64,000 nucleotides of DNA from Saprospiraceae bacterium. GTDB lineage: Bacteria > Bacteroidota > Bacteroidia > Chitinophagales > Saprospiraceae. The notes beneath the pieces are model-generated. The model did not search any database and was not told the origin of the DNA. It saw only the letters and a list, made by a program, of their open reading frames with translations. The DNA is taken from the NCBI GenBank assembly GCA_016714445.1, contig JADJNF010000005.1, positions 1-64,000 of the forward strand, read 5' to 3'. The translations under genes were made by a program, and so were the position numbers. Positions 48,838-57,144 of the stretch are shown here, piece after piece; the stretch's first letter is position 1, and each line of letters begins with the position of its first letter.

Positions 48838-49116
48838 TTATTCTACTTCTAGGAAGTGTCTTGTTAATCTAACTGAGGTACAGTTGTACTTCTTTTTTAG
48901 ATAGTTGTCTATATCCTTCTGTACTCTCTCTATGGGGATTCTTCTTCTTGTTGGTGGGGGTTCCTTTTGCCCGCCTGGGTTAGGTACTCCTGACCCTTGC
49001 CCGCCGAATGTTTCATTAAGGGCTGCCTCTAATTGAGGGGATATCCTTGTAGAGGAAGATACGGTGAAGGTGATTTTGTCTTTGTCTGTAGATAGGTCGT
49101 AATTGTATTTGTACAT
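48838..49116 (-). CDS. hypothetical protein
   Basis: 92 residues with a Gly/Pro-rich linker (GGQGSGVPNPGGQKEPPP) between an N-terminal beta part and a basic helix RRRIPIERVQKDIDNYLKKK. Ends the train before a terminator. Unknown. Confidence 0.62.
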   Translation of the reverse strand: MYKYNYDLSTDKDKITFTVSSSTRISPQLEAALNETFGGQGSGVPNPGGQKEPPPTRRRIPIERVQKDIDNYLKKKYNCTSVRLTRHFLEVE

Positions 49117-49164
49117 AATTTTGTTTTTTTTATTTAATTGAAAATTTATTTTAATTTTCTTTTA

Positions 49165-49764
49165 TTAAAAATTTGTTAGTAATTCTTTAGAGGAGGATAC
49201 TGGAGTTTGTCGGAATTCTTTCACGAATACTGGTACTTCTGAGACTATTGGTCTTGTAGATTTAACATGGAAGTATTGTTTGCATACATTGAGGAAGTTA
49301 GCATAGGTTGGTTCTATGTTGTGTAGGTCTACTTTGTGGAAGTGGAAGTCTGCGGTATTCTGTTTGTTGTTTTGGAGGTATTTGGTAAATGCTTCCTTTG
49401 CTACTTGTTTAGAGAATTGGTCTTTACTAGAGCATCTTAGTACGTAGATAGCTTCTAGTTGAGTTTTATTAGGTAGTGCAAAGATTGCTAGTCTTTCTCC
49501 TTTCTTAGTATAGAATTTGTATGTTCTGAAAGGTTGGGGTAGGTTCTTTACTTTGCCCGCCTCGGATTGGGGGGTATCCCAATTCTCCGCGGCGAGGCGG
49601 GAGTTGGGAATGTGGCTGAGCCACGCAGGAAAGCTTTTGGTATCTTTGAGAGCTTTTATAGCTACTAGCTGAGCCTCAGCTGCGGTAAGATCCCCTAAGA
49701 CCTTAATACGTACCTCAAAGGGTTTGTTCCTCAGGGTGCCCTGTTTTTTGAATCTCTTGATCAT
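49165..49764 (-). CDS. hypothetical protein
   Basis: 199 residues, basic (MIKRFKKQGTLRNKPFEVRI) with NTADFHFHKVDLHNIEP, which holds three His near two Asp. No family is recognised. Confidence 0.65.
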   Translation of the reverse strand: MIKRFKKQGTLRNKPFEVRIKVLGDLTAAEAQLVAIKALKDTKSFPAWLSHIPNSRLAAENWDTPQSEAGKVKNLPQPFRTYKFYTKKGERLAIFALPNKTQLEAIYVLRCSSKDQFSKQVAKEAFTKYLQNNKQNTADFHFHKVDLHNIEPTYANFLNVCKQYFHVKSTRPIVSEVPVFVKEFRQTPVSSSKELLTNF

Positions 49765-49861
49765 ATAGATGAGTTTTATGACATGAACAATTAGGTTTGG
49801 TACACAGTAAATCCACTGAGTACGGGTGCTTCAGGTAGAAGCGCGCTATTTCCGTTTCCAT
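49715..49861 (-). CDS. possible small Cys/His protein
   Basis: 48 residues: METEIARFYLKHPYSVDLLC, then TKPNCSCHKTHLYD with three Cys and two His. It overlaps the membrane peptide gene upstream and the next gene by 50 bases, so the last third may not be real. Confidence 0.3.
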   Translation of the reverse strand: METEIARFYLKHPYSVDLLCTKPNCSCHKTHLYDQEIQKTGHPEEQTL

Positions 49862-49953
49862 TTGGTTATCCATTCGTCAATTGCAAAGAAGCTGATTAAG
49901 GCGACTATCATTCCTAGACAGAAGGCAGCGCCATTGAAAAATTGTTGTAACAT
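49846..49953 (-). CDS. small single-span membrane protein
   Basis: 35 residues: MLQQFFNGAAFCLGMIVALI and SFFAIDEWITKWKRK. One transmembrane helix with a basic cytoplasmic end. Near lysis-type genes; a small holin or accessory is conceivable. Confidence 0.5.
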   Translation of the reverse strand: MLQQFFNGAAFCLGMIVALISFFAIDEWITKWKRK

Positions 49954-49959
49954 GATAAT

Positions 49960-50382
49960 TTATTTTAATATTAAATAAGAGGTACCTACGATCCCAAGTA
50001 GGGCAGTAATACTACCCCAGAATGTTTTCCTTTTTAGGGAAGAATGTTTGTCTTTTAGGATAGCATGCTCTACGGATAACTTATTATAGTTCTGTATAAT
50101 AATATCAGTAAGAGAATCTCTTGTAGCAATCTCCTGTTTTATCCTAAGTATTTGTCTGTTAGCCTCTATAGCTAGGGAGTCGCTTTTCTTTTTGGCTTCG
50201 GATATTTGGGTGATTAGGTCTTCCCCAGCCTGGACTAAGGTATCACATGCTAACCCTTTCCTAGCAAGGAAGTCTAGTTGAACCAGAGCATCCCTATGAA
50301 TTAGATAGCCCTGCTCAGTTTTTACTACCTGAGCTAGTATACTACTGGAAGTCACGAACAGTAACAACAGAATCTTGTACAT
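49960..50382 (-). CDS. spanin-like protein: signal, coiled coil, C-terminal membrane helix
   Basis: 140 residues. Signal sequence MYKILLLLFVTSSSILAQVV, a long periplasmic helix (residues 50-112, LITQISEAKKKSDSLAIEAN) and a final hydrophobic helix TFWGSITALLGIVGTSYLIL. The topology suits an envelope-spanning lysis protein. Overlaps the phosphatase gene by 41 bases. Identity not proven. Confidence 0.6.
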   Translation of the reverse strand: MYKILLLLFVTSSSILAQVVKTEQGYLIHRDALVQLDFLARKGLACDTLVQAGEDLITQISEAKKKSDSLAIEANRQILRIKQEIATRDSLTDIIIQNYNKLSVEHAILKDKHSSLKRKTFWGSITALLGIVGTSYLILK

Positions 50383-51028
50383 CTACGTATTGTTTTTTTG
50401 TTTCTAATACATCTATAAACCAGATGTTATCTTTATTGGTAATCTCCTCATGAGCAGTATGCCCTACTATCTGCGTGGCAGGATTAGCGTCCAACCCCAA
50501 AGAGTATGGACGTATCCACAACGGCCCCTGAAAGATGTTGTCTCCGTAAGGAGATGGGTATACATTGGAATCCCTATCTCCATATTGGAAGTCAAACCTA
50601 GTAGGTTTAGTATGGTATAACTCATTAATCTCCTCTATGGAAGATACATCACTATTTGTCATCCATTTGTTACTTAACCCCGCATGGGTATAGATAACTC
50701 CGTCAATTTCTTCAGCCATGGTCAACAGACCTTTTCTCAAGGCATCCTCCATATGAATTCTTATGGCAGGATTATGGTTAAACCCTGAATACGTCTGAGT
50801 AGTCCTTGGAGTATAATGATGATCATGATTACCTATTAGGAGGGTAACCTTATTAGGATACCGACGCTTTAACATGAGAATATCAAGGAAGTTAGCCAAT
50901 TGAAATTCTACTGATATGTCGAAAGAGTCAAAGTAATCCCCTATGAATATGAACTTGTCACAATCTTTAAAAGGAACCTTTTTCCAGTCATCTCGCCCGT
51001 GCGTATCACCTATTGCCCGTACTAGCAT
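50342..51028 (-). CDS. calcineurin-like metallophosphatase
   Basis: 228 residues with all motifs in order: GDTHGRDD (7-14), GDYFDS (30-35), GNHDHHY (64-70), YTHAGLS and VGHTAHEE. These bind two metal ions and are typical of serine/threonine-type or diadenosine-type phosphatases. Phage members resemble lambda phosphatase. The substrate cannot be told. Confidence 0.88.
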   Translation of the reverse strand: MLVRAIGDTHGRDDWKKVPFKDCDKFIFIGDYFDSFDISVEFQLANFLDILMLKRRYPNKVTLLIGNHDHHYTPRTTQTYSGFNHNPAIRIHMEDALRKGLLTMAEEIDGVIYTHAGLSNKWMTNSDVSSIEEINELYHTKPTRFDFQYGDRDSNVYPSPYGDNIFQGPLWIRPYSLGLDANPATQIVGHTAHEEITNKDNIWFIDVLETKKQYVDVQDSVVTVRDFQ

Positions 51029-51305
51029 TGCTTAATGTTTGATTAATTGATATAATTAAAGAGTCCTCGTCAAATATAGGAGCTATGGAATTTATGTATC
51101 TTACCCTATCCCTATATACGATCTTGGTTTTGTCTATAGCATCCCATAGGTCCACAGTCTCTTTGATTACCGCTTCTAAGGAATCTGTCTTAAGTGTAAC
51201 CATGGTAACAACCCTACGGTTCTTACTTCTTTCCTTCATATACAGAGAGAAGAATAAAGCATTGAGCGCTACTAGTCCCACTATCACCCATATTAATGTC
51301 TTCAT
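51006..51305 (-). CDS. inner-membrane protein with coiled coil
   Basis: ATG 51305 (MKTLIWVIVGLVALNALFFS) gives 99 residues: an N-terminal anchor and a periplasmic helix TLKTDSLEAVIKETVDLWDA. Its architecture is like an inner-membrane spanin subunit. The start overlaps the previous stop (TAATG). Confidence 0.55.
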   Translation of the reverse strand: MKTLIWVIVGLVALNALFFSLYMKERSKNRRVVTMVTLKTDSLEAVIKETVDLWDAIDKTKIVYRDRVRYINSIAPIFDEDSLIISINQTLSNASTGNR

Positions 51306-51970
51306 TACCAACCGTTTTTAGGTCTTAATAATCCTTTTTGCTTGCCCGCAGCATCCATGTACCATATGACAGCCCAGTTAAGAGCTTTAAAGGTATCTAC
51401 GTATACATAGGAGTTAGGAATATTACGCATATCAGCTAGGTTCCCATTACTAGGGGACTTGCTTATTACTCTAGTGGGTAAACTGTCGATAACAAAGTTA
51501 CGGACCATAAAAGAGTTTACCTTGTAATTTTGGTATAAAGTATCTATAGAAGACCTTAATACTGTCTTATCTAAATAATTAAAGTATGGGGCTATAATCC
51601 CGTTAGGAGATGCATAGGCAGCAAATCTGTGTTTAGGGTTTTCTAAAGCTACGTCCATGTTCTTTGGAGATAGAGTACCCTTGAAAGCAAAGTATACCTC
51701 AACTATGTTAGAAGAACTAGACCCGTACCCTAAAGTAGTTATAATAGAATCCTTATTAATACCAGCTATGAATAGTAAGGTCTTAATACTCCTATTGTTA
51801 ATAGAGTCTACAGGTAGATACATAGAAGCTCCGTTGAAGGTAAGTATGGTCATTTCGCCAGCGCTGTAATTATACCTGTTGGCATAGGTCAAATGACCTG
51901 TAGTAAAGGTTTGAGCGCAGGCTACAAACCCAGTAAGTAGTGTGAATAAAAGTAGTAATTGTTTTCGCAT
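51305..51970 (-). CDS. exported lipoprotein-like protein
   Basis: ATG 51970 (MRKQLLLLFTLLTGFVACAQ) gives 221 residues. Signal sequence with a lipobox-like GFVAC, so either lipid-anchored at the cysteine or cut after CAQ. The mature part is beta-rich and unknown. Next to other envelope proteins. Confidence 0.65.
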   Translation of the reverse strand: MRKQLLLLFTLLTGFVACAQTFTTGHLTYANRYNYSAGEMTILTFNGASMYLPVDSINNRSIKTLLFIAGINKDSIITTLGYGSSSSNIVEVYFAFKGTLSPKNMDVALENPKHRFAAYASPNGIIAPYFNYLDKTVLRSSIDTLYQNYKVNSFMVRNFVIDSLPTRVISKSPSNGNLADMRNIPNSYVYVDTFKALNWAVIWYMDAAGKQKGLLRPKNGW

Positions 51971-51979
51971 TTCCAAATA

Positions 51980-52414
51980 TTATAGTTTTACAAATCGTAT
52001 TCCTAGATTCTTAGAGGCTAGGAAATCCTCGCAATATAAAATCTCTCCATTCAATATATCTATGTCAGAGATTATTTGAAGTGTGCTATCCTGTATAATA
52101 CATTGATATACAGATCTTTGTGATATTTCAAATATCCCTGGAGATATGAATTTTAGGTAGAAGCAAATACCGTTATCGAATAATTCTACCCTGTCATCGT
52201 GTAAAGAGTCTAATAGTAAATATTGGCCAGCAAGTACTTCGTATGCCCCAACCATGGATAGGTTGCTGACTAACTCCTTACTACACTTATCCATAGCTTC
52301 CTTGGAAGACTTTATGGTTACCTCGGTCTTATAACACTGCATTACAGTAATTACTAATAACAAAGCTAACCCCAAGTTAAAAGACCAAGTGCTGATTATT
52401 GTTTTTACATTCAT
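51980..52414 (-). CDS. membrane-anchored protein
   Basis: 144 residues; N-terminal helix WSFNLGLALLLVITVMQCY, then a mixed domain with Asp/Tyr-rich end. Possibly lipid-anchored or inner-membrane. Four-base overlap with the gene upstream. Unknown. Confidence 0.6.
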   Translation of the reverse strand: MNVKTIISTWSFNLGLALLLVITVMQCYKTEVTIKSSKEAMDKCSKELVSNLSMVGAYEVLAGQYLLLDSLHDDRVELFDNGICFYLKFISPGIFEISQRSVYQCIIQDSTLQIISDIDILNGEILYCEDFLASKNLGIRFVKL

Positions 52415-52668
52415 GCCTCCCCAACTGAGTTAGTGTTAATTCCAAAATCGGACGGAGCCTGTTTACCAGGGAATAATACCTCCTGTAACATATTGTCTAA
52501 GTAGTGAGCTAAGTCCTCATTGTCGTCAAATTCATCTAGGAGAAAATACTCTCCCTCTGGGGACTTCAATAGAACAAACTCAGGTAGGATATACTTGCCT
52601 CCTAAAGCAATGTTACTGTTGGCTTCTAAGAAAGCCAATGTAGTTTTAGCTAATTTTACTTTTCTCAT
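52411..52668 (-). CDS. hypothetical protein
   Basis: ATG 52668 (MRKVKLAKTTLAFLEANSNI), just after the previous stop, gives 85 residues. YFLLDEFDDNEDLAHYLDNM is acidic and helical. Unknown. Confidence 0.6.
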   Translation of the reverse strand: MRKVKLAKTTLAFLEANSNIALGGKYILPEFVLLKSPEGEYFLLDEFDDNEDLAHYLDNMLQEVLFPGKQAPSDFGINTNSVGEA

Positions 52669-52670
52669 GT

Positions 52671-52967
52671 TTAGTTGTTTAGTTCGAAAACCCATTGCTC
52701 AAAGTTAGCTCTTTGTTGGGAGGTTAATCGAAAGTTATGAATAAGATGCGTTTCTCCTAACTTATAGGAGGTGTTTACAATAGTTTCTTCTATTTCAGGA
52801 ATAGCTACTCCAGATAGTACATCAATACAATTAAGCATTACTCTAAGAGCTTGACGTTGGGAATGATCAGGAACCTCTGCCAGCCCCATTGCCCTAAGAG
52901 GCTCAGAAGCTATCAGAACGGATTCTACCACATTCCTAATATGTCTGTCTATTTGCTGATGTTCCAT
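52671..52967 (-). CDS. hypothetical helical protein
   Basis: 98 residues: MEHQQIDRHIRNVVESVLIA, RQALRVMLNCIDVLSGVAI. All helical. Two bases separate it from the protease gene. Unknown. Confidence 0.6.
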   Translation of the reverse strand: MEHQQIDRHIRNVVESVLIASEPLRAMGLAEVPDHSQRQALRVMLNCIDVLSGVAIPEIEETIVNTSYKLGETHLIHNFRLTSQQRANFEQWVFELNN

Positions 52968-52969
52968 TA

Positions 52970-53476
52970 TTAGATTCTTTCTGCATTTAACAAAGAAACA
53001 GCCTGCTCTATACTCAGGTAAACATCTAACCCCTTTTTAAGGGCAAGTACCTGAGATGAGGTTAATACCTTACCGTAAGCTTTTAGTGAAGCCTCAAGAT
53101 CAGCTTTCTGAATCCTTTTAGCCTCTTTATGCGCTTTTGAATCTGCAGGTAAATCCTTTAAGAAGATCTTATGCAACATATACAACGCTGTTCTAGTTGT
53201 TTTTATTGCCGCAATATCTTTTACAGATACTACAAAGTCGAAAGCAGCTGACATACAGTTTCCAAGTACTACTACGTTTATCGCGGTAAAACTTCCACGT
53301 CTCTTACGAAGCCAATGGCTCATTAAGGTAGCATCTACAGAGTCCCCACCAACAGAGTCTACCACAATAGTGATATCTTTACTGTTGTTTGTTATATTCT
53401 CCTCTACAAAAGAGATGAAAGCTTTTGACATCTTCCTAGAAAAATCATCATCAATAAAAAATACATTTGAACTCAT
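52970..53476 (-). CDS. ClpP-like serine protease
   Basis: 168 residues. ITIVVDSVGGDSVDATLM is the oxyanion-hole strand and Gly-Gly turn of the ClpP/crotonase fold. VVLGNCMSAAFDFVVS carries the nucleophilic Ser in the usual position, and LYMLHKIFL the catalytic His. It is shorter than ClpP and no ClpX partner is near. It could process head proteins or regulate host proteins; far from the head genes, so the role is open. Confidence 0.75.
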   Translation of the reverse strand: MSSNVFFIDDDFSRKMSKAFISFVEENITNNSKDITIVVDSVGGDSVDATLMSHWLRKRRGSFTAINVVVLGNCMSAAFDFVVSVKDIAAIKTTRTALYMLHKIFLKDLPADSKAHKEAKRIQKADLEASLKAYGKVLTSSQVLALKKGLDVYLSIEQAVSLLNAERI

Positions 53477-54114
53477 TTGGTTAAATTTCTTAGTTTAAGT
53501 AATTCGGTATGGTAATACTCTTTGTCAGGAGATACATCAAAAGTAGATATTTCTAAATGTTTATCTATACGTCCATAGATTTTATCTAATTCTAACTTAG
53601 CCGTATCTTCCCTTAATTGACAATCAACCATGGACTGCAATAAAGGCTGATTCTGTATTTTAAACTCCTTTGAGTAAAGTAAAGATTCTGCTATCATCGC
53701 TTCCATACCACAAAGATACAACAAATTTCCGTAATCTGCAACTTTTTCACTAACTTTTTTTAAACTTTCTTTAGATTTATTTACAATACCCCTAATTAAG
53801 TCTAAATTTACCATGTTCTTGTAGTTCTCATTAAATCCCATGAAGTTATCATACTCAATGAATTCTGAAGGACAAGAAAGAATTAACCAGCAATCTAGGT
53901 TACCTTCGTACAGAAGCTCTAGGAAGGTCCCTACTTCGATGTAAGTAGTTCCCTGTAGTTTTATTATACTTTGTTTAGATCTAAAGCCTGTGAGCCCAGG
54001 AATGTCTTGTGCGTATATTACATACTTTTGTACAGGAAGTCTAGTTACTATCCCAAGCATCTCTGAGCACAGGGTACAATCAAATAGAAGTTCCGTGTTT
54101 GTAAGTATTGACAT
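53473..54114 (-). CDS. RlaP-like nucleotidyltransferase fold, degenerate
   Basis: 213 residues. TYIEVGTFLELLYEGNLDCW and LILSCPSEFI match the middle of the RlaP-type predicted nucleotidyltransferase family, and the C-terminal helices fit. But the GS...DxD catalytic loop is not recognisable (LLFDCTLCSEMLG stands there), so it may be inactive. Assignment is tentative. Confidence 0.45.
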   Translation of the reverse strand: MSILTNTELLFDCTLCSEMLGIVTRLPVQKYVIYAQDIPGLTGFRSKQSIIKLQGTTYIEVGTFLELLYEGNLDCWLILSCPSEFIEYDNFMGFNENYKNMVNLDLIRGIVNKSKESLKKVSEKVADYGNLLYLCGMEAMIAESLLYSKEFKIQNQPLLQSMVDCQLREDTAKLELDKIYGRIDKHLEISTFDVSPDKEYYHTELLKLRNLTK

Positions 54115-54241
54115 CTTAGGTTAAATATTACCTTAATTTAGTTATTTCTTAGTTTAGTCCATAGGAGTCTAACTGCATCTGAATGCATGTTATTACGTAA
54201 ACACAAAAATAAATGGATATTAATGGTACATTAATACCCTC

Positions 54242-55168
54242 TTATCTTCCTCTTCTTTTTGTTAATTTGGAAGGAGAGATAATAGTACTAGCTGTAATAT
54301 ACACTAACAATGGTACCTTATTCTTAAATATAATTCTATATCTAGGATGAGATTTTAACCATTCCTTATGAAAACCAATTTGCCAATACTTAATTACTTT
54401 TACGAAAACATAATTTTTTCTAGTACAACCCTTGAGCGCTTTTTGTACAAAAGACTCACTTACGCCGAGTTTTTTAGCTAGATAGGATATAGAGACACCA
54501 ACTTTATTCGGATCTAAAGAAACAGGAAATTCTATCCTCTCCATTAAATGAGGACAATGCTTGTTAAAATAGAGCTTTTTAAGACAGTATCTAAATCGGT
54601 TCTGTAGGATGAGACCGTAATTTGTTACGATAGTCCTAGTGAAGTAATAATAACTCTGCAGGTCGATCATATCAAGCTTGATGTGTAACCTTGACTTAAT
54701 CCCTTTACTAAGGCAGGTTGCACGTTTCCCTTTGATATAGAGCATACCGTCCTTTTCTCGGATGATTTCGTCGTTCTTTAACAAACGTAACCATCGGGAG
54801 GCAGTCTCTTTATCAACAAGAGCTAATCGACTAATCCCAGATATATATTCATTCCTTCTCATATAACCCTTTCCCGCCATAATAAGTACTGATGTAGCGT
54901 AAGCATACAGGTACTTCATGCCCTTCTCAGCAATGGTATGCTGACAGAACTCGGCGTTCAAGGTTAGAACAGAACCAAAAATTTCACTTAAATTTGTAGG
55001 CCCCTTTTCGATAGGGGCTTCGCCTGGAACAGGCTTAGGTGGTTTAGATTTAGTAGAATCCCTACACGGTATAATAGAATTACCCTTTAGGTAAGTCTTT
55101 ACCTCGGATAATGTTATCCCAGGTATAAATCCGTCGTAGTCTGGTTCTAAGAAATCGTAATGTTGCAT
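54242..55168 (-). CDS. helix-turn-helix protein, possible regulator or replication initiator
   Basis: 308 residues. Two winged-helix-like parts: ISRLALVDKETASRWLRLLK (about 115-134) and ISYLAKKLGVSESFVQKALK (about 226-245). The N-terminal 60 residues are Pro/Lys-rich and flexible; the end is basic (SPSKLTKRRGR). It has its own promoter with a 40-base leader and lies close to the divergent promoter region, as expected of a regulator or initiator. Function unproven. Confidence 0.65.
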   Translation of the reverse strand: MQHYDFLEPDYDGFIPGITLSEVKTYLKGNSIIPCRDSTKSKPPKPVPGEAPIEKGPTNLSEIFGSVLTLNAEFCQHTIAEKGMKYLYAYATSVLIMAGKGYMRRNEYISGISRLALVDKETASRWLRLLKNDEIIREKDGMLYIKGKRATCLSKGIKSRLHIKLDMIDLQSYYYFTRTIVTNYGLILQNRFRYCLKKLYFNKHCPHLMERIEFPVSLDPNKVGVSISYLAKKLGVSESFVQKALKGCTRKNYVFVKVIKYWQIGFHKEWLKSHPRYRIIFKNKVPLLVYITASTIISPSKLTKRRGR

Positions 55169-55210
55169 TTACTTTTAATGATAACATGGTACATCCCCTG
55201 CTATCATATA

Positions 55211-55242
55211 CAAAGATACGAAATAATTACTTAATTATGCAA
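55211..55242 (-). promoter_or_regulatory. Bacteroidetes-type promoter of the HTH gene
   Basis: TTG (55242-55240), 21 bases, TATCTTTG (55218-55211) on the - strand. The leader to ATG 55168 is about 40 bases and is flanked by an ATGATA/TATCAT inverted pair (55172-55201) that could be an operator. Confidence 0.7.
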
Positions 55243-55278
55243 CTTTTTAACAAAGTATTTTACAGGAATGTATATTTT

Positions 55279-56133
55279 TTACATCCTGTAAGCTAAAATA
55301 GACTTAACTTCGTCTGGTCTGTAGGGTATTTCTTTGTAAATTATATTTATAATGTCTTGATTATCAAGGAATTTGACATTTTCTATAGCTAACTTCTTAA
55401 CTTTGAAGCCAAATTGCTCTAACATGTAACCATAGAACGACATTTTGATACTGTACTCGTTTAGGTTACATTCGTTTAGATGATGTACTGGATTTAGTAA
55501 CTTCTTATAACCATTTCTAGGATGTTTAAAAGAAGGTACCACAGAAATTTCTGCATCTGTCTTTAAGTCTTTGATGTAGGCCTCCCTACCTTCAGGTCCT
55601 GTTCGTAGAAATACTCCATCAGATTGTCCTGCGATCATATGCTCGTCATTAAATAGCAAAAGCTCTGGGTAATACCCATCCTCTAGGTCATAAAGGTTAT
55701 CCGCTAGGGATTCATTATCATTATCCATTCTAGGGCTTATTACCTTGTAATACCTGCCATCTAACCTAGACCATATGTACCCAGACTTAATATCAGACAA
55801 TTCTACAGTCTTATGTATTTCAGTACCCCTAACTCTAGAATTATTACCTTTGGCTTCCCAGGAGGCTTTTAAAGCTTCTACCCCAGCTACGATCTCTTCT
55901 TTAGGTAAAAACTGCTCCATGTAGGTTATAATCTCAGGACTATCCCACTTAAATTTCTTCTTTGCTTGGATGTATTCTTTTGGAAGACTGTCAATTAGGA
56001 ATTTTTTTAAAGCTATTTTATCTGCGTCAAAATATTCCTTATGAGCCTTGAAAACAGAGCTAACTGATTGATACTCAGTACCATTAGCTCCAAAGTACCT
56101 ATGATCCAAATCTCTAAATATTACCTTAGCCAT
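55279..56133 (-). CDS. PD-(D/E)XK nuclease family protein
   Basis: 284 residues. RVRGTEIHKTVEL (a conserved His/Glu helix as in RecB-like nucleases), YYPELLLFNDEHMIAGQSDG with the active-site Asp, and YIKDLKTDAEI with the D-x-K pair. Related nucleases are common in crAss-like phages. It may process DNA in recombination or attack host DNA. First gene of the leftward transcript from the divergent promoter region. Confidence 0.82.
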   Translation of the reverse strand: MAKVIFRDLDHRYFGANGTEYQSVSSVFKAHKEYFDADKIALKKFLIDSLPKEYIQAKKKFKWDSPEIITYMEQFLPKEEIVAGVEALKASWEAKGNNSRVRGTEIHKTVELSDIKSGYIWSRLDGRYYKVISPRMDNDNESLADNLYDLEDGYYPELLLFNDEHMIAGQSDGVFLRTGPEGREAYIKDLKTDAEISVVPSFKHPRNGYKKLLNPVHHLNECNLNEYSIKMSFYGYMLEQFGFKVKKLAIENVKFLDNQDIINIIYKEIPYRPDEVKSILAYRM

Positions 56134-56164
56134 AATTTATTTTTTATACATTTCCTTCAAAAAA

Positions 56165-56196
56165 TTTGCATGTTACAACAAAGTTACGTATTTTTG
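56165..56196 (+). promoter_or_regulatory. Bacteroidetes-type promoter for the rightward genes
   Basis: TTTG (56165-56168), 20 bases, TATTTTTG (56189-56196) match the consensus exactly. The first gene begins at 56218. Confidence 0.8.
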
Positions 56197-56209
56197 TCTT
56201 TCTATACAA
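56179..56209 (-). promoter_or_regulatory. divergent Bacteroidetes-type promoter for the leftward genes
   Basis: TTG (56209-56207), 20 bases, TAACTTTG (56186-56179) on the - strand. It physically overlaps the rightward promoter, so only one of the two can be occupied by polymerase at a time. Confidence 0.7.
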
Positions 56210-56217
56210 GTAATAGG

Positions 56218-56628
56218 ATGAAATTATTTTCAATAAGGGATTACTTTCATTACTACATTTCGGTTATGATGACTGAATGTGCTAAGGAAAACTGCTTAAC
56301 TAACGCTGAATTTGAGTTTTTAGTTGACTGTTGTGTTTATAATAGCACTGGCGGAGATTTAACTGATTTTGATGGTTTGTGGGCGTATTTCAAAAAACTT
56401 AATACTTTTATACGAAGAAGGAATGACCTATCTACATATAAGAAAAAGCTTGGCGAGCGTAAATGGATAAGAGGGAGTTTGGGTGTTTTTACGCTCCCAA
56501 AGCCTTTAGACGTTTTAGACAAAGGGACTTATTTTATTGTATGGGAGGGAGAAAACAAAAAGAAAGTCACCAAGTTAAAATTTGAAATTCAGTATGAACT
56601 GGACGCAGATGGTCGAGAACAGTCTTGA
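56218..56628 (+). CDS. hypothetical protein, first gene of the virion-side train
   Basis: 136 residues from ATG 56218 (MKLFSIRDYFHYYISVMMTE); the longer frame from 56068 would run through the promoter. AKENCLTNAEFEFLVDCCVY and a basic middle (LSTYKKKLGERKWIRGSLG). Not recognised; a similar first gene is common ahead of packaging genes in large Bacteroidetes phages. Confidence 0.65.
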   Translation: MKLFSIRDYFHYYISVMMTECAKENCLTNAEFEFLVDCCVYNSTGGDLTDFDGLWAYFKKLNTFIRRRNDLSTYKKKLGERKWIRGSLGVFTLPKPLDVLDKGTYFIVWEGENKKKVTKLKFEIQYELDADGREQS

Positions 56629-56812
56629 CCGATTTACATTAAACAATACACAGGAGCCTAGATTCTTGTTAGTGGATGATGCCACTTACTTTGAACTAAA
56701 AGTCGAATACTACGGTTCTGTAGATAACGCATTATCCTTAGAACTCGATACATTTTTGGGATTGAAGGTATTTTATAACCACTTAGGGTATCAATTTATT
56801 GATATTGCATGA
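56594..56812 (+). CDS. hypothetical protein
   Basis: 72 residues from ATG 56594 (MNWTQMVENSLDRFTLNNTQ), overlapping the previous gene by 35 bases and the next by four. Unknown. Confidence 0.6.
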   Translation: MNWTQMVENSLDRFTLNNTQEPRFLLVDDATYFELKVEYYGSVDNALSLELDTFLGLKVFYNHLGYQFIDIA

Positions 56813-57144
56813 GTGTTTGGCATGATGCAACTATAGGAGCTATCTTTAATCAGGTAGCTAAAGAATTTGGGGAGGACCCTTCTGATATAAGAAGTATATA
56901 TGAGGAATATTTCAAATATGCTGCAGAGATAGTAGTAATGCCAGAAATGCCCAAGATAAATCTAGTAGGAGTTGGAGTTCTTTACCCTAAAACTCGTCCT
57001 ATTAAATGCGATATTGACTATTTAGAGGGTAAGGAAGAACACGCTGAGAAGCGGAAAAACTTAGAAATAGTATTAGATAGATTAGTTAAAGAAAGGGAAC
57101 TTAAAAAACGTAAAAACAAATGCAAGGATTCAAATCTGCCATAA
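56809..57144 (+). CDS. hypothetical protein
   Basis: 111 residues. Helical start (IGAIFNQVAKEFGEDPSDIR), a short beta part NLVGVGVLYPKTRPIK and a very basic coiled end KERELKKRKNKCK. The pattern faintly recalls HU/IHF-like phage proteins. Overlaps both neighbours. Confidence 0.62.
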   Translation: MSVWHDATIGAIFNQVAKEFGEDPSDIRSIYEEYFKYAAEIVVMPEMPKINLVGVGVLYPKTRPIKCDIDYLEGKEEHAEKRKNLEIVLDRLVKERELKKRKNKCKDSNLP

